DNA from: Palsa-461 sp040414865
GTDB taxonomy: Bacteria > Actinomycetota > Acidimicrobiia > Acidimicrobiales > RAAP-2
NCBI GenBank assembly: GCA_040414865.1
Contig: JBEDUR010000183.1
Coordinates: 1-5,131 of the forward strand
DNA: 5,131 nucleotides
Direction: 5' to 3'
The notes under the pieces are model-generated. The model was given only the letters and a program-made list of their open reading frames with translations. It had not been told where the DNA came from and searched no databases. A program made the translations under genes and the position numbers. Shown here piece after piece: positions 1 to 4,898 of this stretch (its first letter is position 1; the number at the start of each line of letters is the position of its first letter).

Positions 1-281
1 AGCCCATCTGGGCCATCGGCACTGGCCGGGCTGCGACCCACGTCGACGCCTCCGACGCCGCCGCCTACATCCGCTCGCTGGTCAGCGCGGCTGGGGGGCC
101 AGAGGCCGGAGCGGGGGTGCGGATTCAATACGGGGGCTCGGTGACCGCCGAGAACGCCGCCGACTTCGTTTCCGAGCCCGACGTCGACGGGCTCCTGGTC
201 GGGGGGGCGAGCCTCAAGGCGACCGAGTTTGCCGAGGTTATCCGGGCGGTCGCCGGCTGCTACCGTTCTCCTGCTGGCTGA
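1..281 (+). CDS. tpiA: Triosephosphate isomerase, C-terminal part (partial at left edge)
   Basis: Cytoplasmic glycolytic enzyme that interconverts dihydroxyacetone phosphate and glyceraldehyde 3-phosphate. The 92 readable residues open with PIWAIGTG, the segment that directly follows the catalytic glutamate in this family. The first two bases of the window (ag) fit the end of that Glu codon, so about two thirds of the gene lies to the left. The phosphate-binding segments IQYGGSV (123-143) and GLLVGGASL (189-215) are both present, as expected for the last two strands of the TIM barrel. The frame stops at TGA 279-281, with a short family-typical tail. secG starts 47 bp downstream on the same strand, which agrees with the common actinobacterial glycolytic cluster gap-pgk-tpiA-secG. 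No truncation or frameshift is visible other than the window edge. Confidence 0.97.
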   Translation, partial: PIWAIGTGRAATHVDASDAAAYIRSLVSAAGGPEAGAGVRIQYGGSVTAENAADFVSEPDVDGLLVGGASLKATEFAEVIRAVAGCYRSPAG

Positions 282-328
282 AGCACGATCGCAGGTTTGC
301 GGTCGCGATCTTCCCCAAGGAGTCTGCT

Positions 329-559
329 GTGCTGACCGTGGTGTACGTGGTCATCGAGATCATCTCGGCCCTTGCGCTCGTGTTCCTGATCCTCATGCAC
401 AGCGGCAAGGGCGGCGGGCTCTCGGACATGTTCGGCGGCAGCGTTGGCGCGGCCGCCTCGGGCTCGACTGTTGTCGAGAAGAACCTGGACCGGATCACGG
501 TCACGGTCGCCATCGTGTTCGCCCTCACCTCGCTCACCTTGGATCTTCGATTGCAGTGA
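329..559 (+). CDS. secG: Preprotein translocase subunit SecG
   Basis: Small inner-membrane subunit of the SecYEG channel, which assists SecA-driven protein export. The 76-residue product has the SecG layout: a first membrane helix at about residues 3-22, a conserved loop HSGKGGGLSDMFGGS (24-38), and a second helix at about 56-71. Length is normal for actinobacterial SecG. The start is GTG at 329, chosen because a strong Shine-Dalgarno sequence AAGGAG (317-322) sits six bases upstream and the reading begins directly with the first helix. It follows tpiA by 47 bp and its TGA stop (557-559) overlaps the GTG start of the next gene, so the three genes are probably co-transcribed and the last pair translationally coupled. 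Confidence 0.96.
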   Translation: MLTVVYVVIEIISALALVFLILMHSGKGGGLSDMFGGSVGAAASGSTVVEKNLDRITVTVAIVFALTSLTLDLRLQ

Positions 560-2394
560 GCCACCGGGGACGCCGACCCGCCGGGCGGCGTCGGGTGGCC
601 CTCGGGTCGGTGGCGATGGCCCTCACCGGTGCCTTGGCCGGCTGCGGCGGGTCGTCAGCGGCCAAGGCACCGCCGGTCACCGCCGTCCCAGCCGTCGGAG
701 GGACGGTCACCGTCGGAGTCGACCAGGCGCCGAGCGGGTGTAACCCCAACACCGCGTCGGGCGACACCGTCGCCGACCAGCTGGTCCTCTCGGCGGTGCT
801 CCCCAGCGCTTTTGTGATCAACGCCGCCGGCGAGGCCCAATACGACTCGGCACTCATCGACCAAGCCGAGCTGCAGTCGACCTCGCCCGAGACGGTGGTC
901 TACACGATCAACCCCAAGGCGAAGTGGTCCGACGGCACGCCGATCACCGCTGACGACTTCATCTATGCCTGGCAGCATCAGCGTGCTGTCCCCCTCGCCG
1001 AGACCGGGGGGGACGCCAATGTGGCCAGCACGGCCGGCTACGACGACATCTCCACCATGACCAAGTCGGATCAGGGCCGGACCCTGACCGTGGTGTTCGG
1101 CACCCCCTTCGCCGACTGGCAGAGCCTGTTCTCAGACCTGCTCCCGGCACACGTGCTGGAACAGACGGGGTGGAGCCCACCCTGCACCACGGTGACTCCC
1201 TCGATCGACCTGTCGGGCGGCCCTTACGAGATCGCCTCGGCGAGCAGCTCGGTGGTCACCCTGGTCAAGAACCCGCACTGGTGGGGCGAACCGCCCAAGG
1301 TGGCCAAGATCGTGATCCGGGTGGCCGCCGGCCCAGCGCAGTTGGCCCGCTGGATGTACCACCACTCGATCGACGTCGCGGCGCCGAGCTACTTCGACCC
1401 GACCTTCCTCCAGGACATCACGGCCATGCCCTCGGTGAAGAGCTCCATGGCCATCTCCAACACCTTCTTGGAGCTCGAGTTCGCGACGACCGGGACGACG
1501 ACCGGGAGCGCGACGATGCGAGAGGGCATCGCGTACGCCATCAATCGGCAGGACCTGACGGACAAAGTAGCCAGCTGGGCCGACGTCGCGATCGCTCCGG
1601 CGACGAGCCACCTGTACGCCCAGGGGGAGGCCGCCTACCCCGCCACCCCGACACCACTCCCGGCCAACTCGACCACCACTACAACCTCGGCCGTGCCGAG
1701 CACGAGCACCACTATCTCCCCAGCGACCTTTCCGGCCCAAAGCAACCCGGCCAAGGAGGCCCGGGTGCTCGCCACCGCCGGCTACGAGCGCAACCTGGCC
1801 GGGGAGTGGGTGGACCTGTCCGGCCATCCCCTCATGCTCCGACTCACGGTCGACGACAGCGACGGATGGGCGATCCCAACGGCAGCCCTCCTGGTGGCCC
1901 AGCTTCGTGCCCAGGGGTTCACCGTGAGCACGATCCCGGCCGCGAGCGCCCAAGCTGCCGGTGAAAACCTGACCGCCGGCCGGGCCGACCTGGCTCTCAT
2001 CCCCCTCCACACGACCCCATTTCCGACCAGGACCAGCGCCTGGTACACACCCCTGCTTGACCTGCCCGGGAACACCGGGGCGCAGGACTGGAGCGGCTAT
2101 GTCTCCCAAAGCGTGGACGACCTGTTCACCAAAGCGGCGACCAAGCTCGACCCGGTCACCGCTCAGCCGATCTACGCCGAGATCGACGCTCAGCTGTGGG
2201 CCCACATGGTGGCCCTGCCCCTGTTCGCCGAGCCAACGGTCCTCGCCTGGTCGGCCTCGCTGACCGGCATCACCCCGGGGCCCTACGCACCTGGCTTGTT
2301 GTCGCCGGTCACCGATTGGGCGAGGCTGGTTAGCGAGCCCAGCTCCTACAGCGGGACGCCTACGCTGCCCGGAGCCTCGGATAAGAGCTCCTAA
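556..2394 (+). CDS. ABC-type peptide/oligopeptide substrate-binding lipoprotein (SBP family 5)
   Basis: Probable extracellular, lipid-anchored binding protein of an ABC importer of the peptide/nickel group (SBP_bac_5, cluster C); the ligand cannot be told from sequence. The 612-residue product starts with an arginine-rich region and a hydrophobic stretch ending in the lipobox L27-A28-G29-C30, so Cys30 should be lipidated. The double and triple arginines (6-7, 11-13) could also suit Tat export, but the consensus is weak. Family hallmarks are WSDGTPITADDF (124-135), GPY (222-224) and KNPHWWG (238-244). A Thr/Ser/Pro-rich low-complexity insert lies at about 365-393. GTG 556 was chosen because it puts the signal peptide at the N terminus and overlaps the secG stop as GTGA. 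The frame is open further upstream to 229, but that part covers secG in another frame and is not protein-like. No permease or ATPase genes are in view, so it is an orphan here. Confidence 0.9.
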   Translation: MSHRGRRPAGRRRVALGSVAMALTGALAGCGGSSAAKAPPVTAVPAVGGTVTVGVDQAPSGCNPNTASGDTVADQLVLSAVLPSAFVINAAGEAQYDSALIDQAELQSTSPETVVYTINPKAKWSDGTPITADDFIYAWQHQRAVPLAETGGDANVASTAGYDDISTMTKSDQGRTLTVVFGTPFADWQSLFSDLLPAHVLEQTGWSPPCTTVTPSIDLSGGPYEIASASSSVVTLVKNPHWWGEPPKVAKIVIRVAAGPAQLARWMYHHSIDVAAPSYFDPTFLQDITAMPSVKSSMAISNTFLELEFATTGTTTGSATMREGIAYAINRQDLTDKVASWADVAIAPATSHLYAQGEAAYPATPTPLPANSTTTTTSAVPSTSTTISPATFPAQSNPAKEARVLATAGYERNLAGEWVDLSGHPLMLRLTVDDSDGWAIPTAALLVAQLRAQGFTVSTIPAASAQAAGENLTAGRADLALIPLHTTPFPTRTSAWYTPLLDLPGNTGAQDWSGYVSQSVDDLFTKAATKLDPVTAQPIYAEIDAQLWAHMVALPLFAEPTVLAWSASLTGITPGPYAPGLLSPVTDWARLVSEPSSYSGTPTLPGASDKSS

Positions 2395-2452
2395 AGGGAC
2401 CTCATCCGTCGGACTAGAGTCGCCAAACGACCCCAATTCACAACGTGGTCTG

Positions 2453-2536
2453 GTCGGAGTGGCGGAATAGGCAGACGCGCCAGCTTGAGGGGCTGGTGCC
2501 CGCAAGGGCGTGGGGGTTCAAGTCCCCCCTCCGACA
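2453..2536 (+). tRNA. tRNA-Leu (anticodon GAG)
   Basis: A full class II tRNA cloverleaf can be folded by hand. The acceptor stem GTCGGAG (2453-2459) pairs with CTCCGAC (2529-2535), with discriminator A2536. The D stem is GCG/CGC (2462-2464, 2476-2478). The anticodon stem CCAGC/GCTGG (2480-2484, 2492-2496) encloses loop TTGAGGG with anticodon GAG at 2487-2489, which reads CTC and CTT leucine codons. A long variable arm GCCC-GCAA-GGGC (2498-2509) follows, as expected for tRNA-Leu. The T stem GGGGG/CCCCC (2512-2516, 2524-2528) holds loop TTCAAGT. CCA is not encoded (the gene continues ACCC), as is usual in actinobacteria. Its 3' part is duplicated at 4203-4256. Confidence 0.97.
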
Positions 2537-2537
2537 C
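2484..2537 (+). repeat. Left direct repeat at tRNA-Leu 3' end (putative attL)
   Basis: This 54-bp segment runs from the last base of the 5' anticodon stem through the variable and T arms to one base after the discriminator. It recurs at 4203-4256 with one difference (C2527 against G4246). An identity block from anticodon loop to 3' end of a tRNA is the typical attachment core of tyrosine-recombinase islands, which restore an intact tRNA on one side. Similarity stops sharply right after the tRNA end (2538 onward against 4257 onward). The attachment role is inferred; the repeat itself is directly visible. Confidence 0.85.
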
Positions 2538-2593
2538 CCTGGTCAAGGGGCTAATCCGCTGATTTCGAGGCCCGCCCGTGCCAGGCTGACACC

Positions 2594-3169
2594 ATGGATG
2601 AGCCGGTTCGGAATGCAGTCCTCACCCAGGTCGATTGGTGGTGGAACGCGCTGTTCCGCCGCCGGTTGGACGGTCTCTCGGACGGCGAGATGTGGTGGGA
2701 GCCTGCACCTGAGTGCTGGACGTTGCACGCCGGACAGGATGGGCTGTACCGATACGAATGGCCGCCGGGGAGCCGCGGCGAGGAAGTTCCACCGTTCACG
2801 ACCATCGCCTGGCGGCTCTGCCACCTGAGCTGCCCAGCGATGGCCAACTGCGCAATGGGCATGGAAGGCGACGCTGATTGCCAGGCCAAGTCGTACGCCT
2901 TGGCGTTTCCGGACAGAGCAGACGAGGCGGTCTCCTTTCTGGATCACTGGTGGGACCGGTGGCGATCAGCGGTTCAGGCCCTAACCGATCAGGACCTATG
3001 GCGGCCACTGGGGGAGACGGCCATGGGTGTCGACGCTCCAACCATGCGACTAGGCGCTGCCGACCCCTTCATCCACCACTTGCTGCACCAGCACCGGGAG
3101 TTCATCCATCACGGGGCTGAGATCAGCCTCCTTCGCGACCTGTACCGGTCCCGTAGAGGCAATCCGTAA
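2594..3169 (+). CDS. DinB-fold (DinB/YfiT superfamily) putative metal-dependent protein
   Basis: A 191-residue protein that I place in the DinB/YfiT superfamily of four-helix-bundle proteins. In actinobacteria this group includes mycothiol- or bacillithiol-dependent transferases, but most members have no assigned reaction. Supporting features are the aromatic N-terminal helix (WWW at 15-17), the motif IAWRLCHLS (71-79) whose His77 matches the first metal-binding histidine, and the C-terminal helix HREFIHHGAEISLLRDLY (167-184), a signature of actinobacterial members where His172/173 and His167 are candidate ligands. Length is close to the usual 150-200. The ATG start has only a weak AGG (2583-2585) eight bases ahead. 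It is the first gene inside the tRNA-flanked element, 57 bp after the tRNA. Substrate and thiol cofactor are unknown. The fold is likely; the function is not predicted. Confidence 0.82.
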   Translation: MDEPVRNAVLTQVDWWWNALFRRRLDGLSDGEMWWEPAPECWTLHAGQDGLYRYEWPPGSRGEEVPPFTTIAWRLCHLSCPAMANCAMGMEGDADCQAKSYALAFPDRADEAVSFLDHWWDRWRSAVQALTDQDLWRPLGETAMGVDAPTMRLGAADPFIHHLLHQHREFIHHGAEISLLRDLYRSRRGNP

Positions 3170-3214
3170 GGCATCTGCTTGACCTTGACGGCTATCCGCC
3201 CGTAATGCCGGATT
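3161..3214 (+). other. Inverted repeat at the 3' end of the DinB-fold gene
   Basis: AATCC (3161-3165) pairs with GGATT (3210-3214) and GGCAT (3170-3174) pairs with ATGCC (3205-3209). The left arm carries a four-base bulge, GTAA, which contains the TAA stop. Inside lies a smaller hairpin, ACGG (3188-3191) with CCGT (3200-3203). It could be a transcription end or an RNA structure protecting the 3' end. There is no T-run after it, so it is not a classical intrinsic terminator, and chance pairing in GC-rich DNA remains possible. Confidence 0.25.
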
Positions 3215-3365
3215 CCGATTTGCAACGAGGGCTGACCGGCCGTGCGCCGGGGCCGAGGAGCTGAACGACCCGACGCTCGACCCTCGACGTTCGTCGGTGG
3301 GCCAGATTGCCTGGGGGAACCTAACCGGCCAGGCTCATCTTCTGCGTCCGACCCGGTGTCAAGAT

Positions 3366-3818
3366 ATGGCGGTGGTTTGTCGGTTCTGGGCTCTCCTGTC
3401 ACTCCTAGTCGTGAGCCTCGCCGCTTGTAGCGGTGGCTCGCCAACGGCCAAGCACACCACCCCAACCGTCGGAACCCCTCCGCTCAATCAGACGGTCGCT
3501 GTCGAATCCGGGTATCCCCAAACGGAGTCCTTCTGCGCCGAGCCGCCTCTTACTGGCGGCATCGTGTACAAGGTGACCGGCTCAGCAGCCCGGCTGGATC
3601 TTCATCTCACCAAATTGCCGAACCAGGCGTTGGTTGGTCTCGACTGGCGAAACAACGATGCACGGGGCTACCTGATCGCGGCGTTCTCCACCGACAGTCA
3701 TGGACAGGCGATCCAGAGTTCCCTCAGGTTCTTCCGGCCTGGCGAGGCCGAAGGTGTCGGTCTTGTCGTCACCACGGATTCTGACCGGACCGTGGTGGGA
3801 AGGCTCGGTCCCTGCTAG
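3366..3818 (+). CDS. Small secreted lipoprotein of unknown function
   Basis: The 150-residue product has a clear lipoprotein signal peptide: Met, one Arg (R6), a hydrophobic run at about 7-17, and lipobox L18-A19-A20-C21 followed by SGGS. After lipidation on Cys21 there is a Thr/Pro-rich spacer (about 25-43) and a compact domain of about 100 residues with alternating hydrophobic positions that suggest beta strands. Only two other cysteines remain in the mature part, Cys57 and the last residue Cys150, which could form a disulfide closing the domain. ATG 3366 was chosen over an upstream in-frame ATG at 3297 because it places the signal peptide at the N terminus; its ribosome binding site is weak. 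I recognise no family. It lies inside the tRNA-flanked element, with about 200 bp between it and the DinB-fold gene, so it may have its own promoter, though none is convincing. Confidence 0.72.
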   Translation: MAVVCRFWALLSLLVVSLAACSGGSPTAKHTTPTVGTPPLNQTVAVESGYPQTESFCAEPPLTGGIVYKVTGSAARLDLHLTKLPNQALVGLDWRNNDARGYLIAAFSTDSHGQAIQSSLRFFRPGEAEGVGLVVTTDSDRTVVGRLGPC

Positions 3819-3852
3819 CTAAACCCGACCCGACGCCCGGCCTCGGTGTGCG

Positions 3853-4053
3853 TCAGTGGACGCAGGGCATGTAGCGACCCGGCGGCCGGCCACTTCGCTG
3901 ATTCCGCTTCGGCGGCTGCGGCGTGTTGGCGATGCCGTATTTCGACCGAGACGCCTTCGCCGCGGCTGCTTTCGCCGCGGTCGGTGTGCTGTGGCGAGTT
4001 CGTGGCTGTAGGCCCCGACTGAGGCCGCTCACGTAGGTCGACTTCGGGTTCAC
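3853..4053 (-). CDS. Possible small basic protein (hypothetical)
   Basis: A 66-codon frame from GTG 4053 to TGA 3853, convergent with the lipoprotein gene 34 bp away. Third codon positions are about 79% G or C, which fits real coding in this genome. The product is strongly basic, with an Ala/Lys stretch TAAKAAAAKAS encoded by a short imperfect DNA repeat near 3955-3985, then a Pro/Arg-rich tail ending RYMPCVH. The same frame stays open upstream to 4116 and would add RPDDDGDGL, an acidic run like a calcium-binding loop, but no ATG, GTG or TTG lies there. The true start may therefore be lost, or the gene may be truncated. No family is recognised. It could be a degraded remnant or spurious. Confidence 0.35.
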   Translation of the reverse strand: MNPKSTYVSGLSRGLQPRTRHSTPTAAKAAAAKASRSKYGIANTPQPPKRNQRSGRPPGRYMPCVH

Positions 4054-4202
4054 TAGGCCATCCCCGTCGTCATCAGGACGATGCCGGGTCTTTCGTAGAA
4101 TCCGGAATCGAGTTCGTCACTGGCCCGGATGGACTCGGACAGAGACGGCCGATAGTCAGGACTTTCTATTTTTGGCCCTGCTAGTGAAATCGGGATGTAC
4201 AC
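4054..4202. other. AT-richer segment at the right end of the element, no firm gene
   Basis: Between the start of the small minus-strand frame and the tRNA fragment I see no convincing gene, promoter or recombinase remnant. Composition drops here: 4141-4200 is about 48% GC, well below the rest of the window. Such a dip next to an attachment site fits foreign DNA or decayed element ends. A minus-strand frame does cross it from the tRNA fragment and ends TAG, one base overlapping the GTG at 4053, but its beginning is just antisense tRNA. Confidence 0.4.
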
Positions 4203-4256
4203 CTTGAGGGGCTGGTGCCCGCAAGGGCGTGGGGGTTCAAGTCCCGCCTCCGACAC
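4203..4256 (+). repeat. tRNA-Leu 3' fragment, right direct repeat (putative attR)
   Basis: It matches 2484-2537 of the intact tRNA-Leu at 53 of 54 positions, covering the anticodon loop, 3' anticodon stem, variable arm, T arm and 3' acceptor strand. It lacks the 5' acceptor strand, D arm and 5' anticodon stem, because the upstream bases are unrelated, so it cannot make a working tRNA. The single change (G4246 in place of C2527) breaks one T-stem pair, consistent with an unselected copy. It marks the right boundary of the integrated element. The end of the arsenic genes lies about 150 bp further on. Confidence 0.88.
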
Positions 4257-4380
4257 GCTCCCTTTAGCCCACCTCGGTTGAACGGGAAGTGGGCGTCGCT
4301 GTTTCCTAAGCCCCGGGTGGTACGTGATTCGAAGCTTGGCCGTCTTGTAGATGGCCTCCCGGCTCTTTTGACTGAAGGGC

Positions 4381-4402
4381 AGTCGTCGACCGATCGGCGA
4401 CT
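4381..4402 (-). terminator. Hairpin just past the arsenic operon end (possible terminator)
   Basis: The DNA can fold as AGTCGTCGA, loop CCGA, TCGGCGACT (9 pairs counting one G-T on the plus strand). On the minus-strand transcript the G-T becomes an A-C mismatch, leaving 5 plus 3 pairs around the mismatch. It begins 7 bases after the acetyltransferase stop (4410-4412). No U-tract follows, so it would be a weak or factor-dependent terminator at best. Confidence 0.3.
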
Positions 4403-4409
4403 ACATGCC

Positions 4410-4898
4410 CTACAGCGGCGCCCGACGTTCGAGCAGCAGGACGTCGCGCCAGATGCCGTGAAGTTGGCCGAGGCGCTCGCGGGTACCGACGATGCGGAAG
4501 CCGCAGGCCTGGTGCAGGGCGACGCTGGCAGTGTTCTCGGGGAAGATGCCGGTCTGGATGGTCCAGATGCCAGCCCCGGTGGCGGCGTCGATTAGCGCTT
4601 CGAGAATGCGGCGGCCGACACCCTGGCCCTGCCGGTCGGGGTGGACATAGACGGAGTGCTCGACCACCCCGGCGTAGCAGCAGCGGTCGGAGACGTTGCT
4701 GGTGGCGGCCCACCCGATGACTGTGTCGCCATCGGTACAGACGAGGCGGAGATCGTCTCGGTGTGCGGCGTCCCAGTGTGCCCAGTCGGGTACTTCGGTC
4801 TCGAAAGTGGCGTTGCCGGTGGCGATGCCAGCGACGTAGATGGCAGCCACGTCGGGCCAGTCCGTGGCCGTCATGGGTCGGATGGTCATGCCGGTCAT
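4410..4898 (-). CDS. arsN1: GNAT N-acetyltransferase, phosphinothricin/arsinothricin (ArsN1-like) group
   Basis: A 162-residue cytoplasmic acetyl-CoA-dependent N-acetyltransferase of the Pat/Bar/YncA group. This group acetylates the amino group of glutamate analogues such as phosphinothricin, methionine sulfoximine or arsinothricin. Visible features are the N-terminal strand IRPMTATDWPDV (6-17), GNATFE (28-33), AGVVEHSVYV (76-85) with probable catalytic Glu80, acetyl-CoA motif RQGQGVGRR (89-97), FPENTASVALHQACGF (119-134), and the C-terminal GIWRDVLLLER (148-158). Length is normal for the family. The ATG start overlaps the stop of the upstream arsenate reductase gene (ATGA, 4895-4898), so translation is probably coupled; Met4 is an alternative start. 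Family membership is firm. The arsinothricin preference is inferred from pairing with arsC, and phosphinothricin or methionine sulfoximine are alternatives. Confidence 0.88.
   Translation of the reverse strand: MTGMTIRPMTATDWPDVAAIYVAGIATGNATFETEVPDWAHWDAAHRDDLRLVCTDGDTVIGWAATSNVSDRCCYAGVVEHSVYVHPDRQGQGVGRRILEALIDAATGAGIWTIQTGIFPENTASVALHQACGFRIVGTRERLGQLHGIWRDVLLLERRAPL

Larger units (their letters stand above)
2484..4256. mobile_element. Small tRNA-Leu-integrated element (relic or integrase-less island)
   Basis: Bounded by the 54-bp direct repeats at 2484-2537 and 4203-4256, with a repeat-to-repeat period of 1719 bp. The intact tRNA is at the left and a 3' tRNA fragment at the right, as left by site-specific integration into a tRNA gene. 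Cargo is a DinB-fold protein, a small lipoprotein and a possible minus-strand small basic protein. No integrase, excisionase, transposase, replication or relaxase gene can be read on either strand, so it cannot move by itself. It may be the remnant of a larger island after internal deletion, or a cassette served by an integrase elsewhere. Sampled 60-base blocks give about 62-68% GC in the cargo genes and about 48% in 4141-4200, against 67-72% in the solute-binding protein gene. Confidence 0.7.

Noticed and set aside
229..555. Upstream extension of the solute-binding protein frame (extra 109 residues)
   Set aside because: It covers tpiA's end and all of secG in another frame, has no protein-like character, and would bury the lipoprotein signal peptide that begins at 556.
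1132..2505. Long minus-strand open frame of 457 codons
   Set aside because: It lies antisense to the solute-binding protein gene and into the tRNA. Its Arg/Gly-rich, low-hydrophobicity product is typical of antisense frames in GC-rich genes.
2445..2828. Plus-strand frame starting in the tRNA-Leu gene
   Set aside because: Its first 30 or so residues are just the translated tRNA, a well-known annotation artefact, and the rest overlaps the DinB-fold gene out of frame.
3179..3208. TTGACC followed 18 bases later by TAATGC, a possible promoter for the lipoprotein gene
   Set aside because: The -35 match is good but the -10 is poor, and the start is about 150 bp away. Such half matches are expected by chance.
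4053..4256. Minus-strand frame starting in the tRNA fragment
   Set aside because: The beginning is antisense tRNA sequence, a common spurious call. The remaining 45 or so residues show no family and lie in the AT-richer segment, so I did not call a gene.
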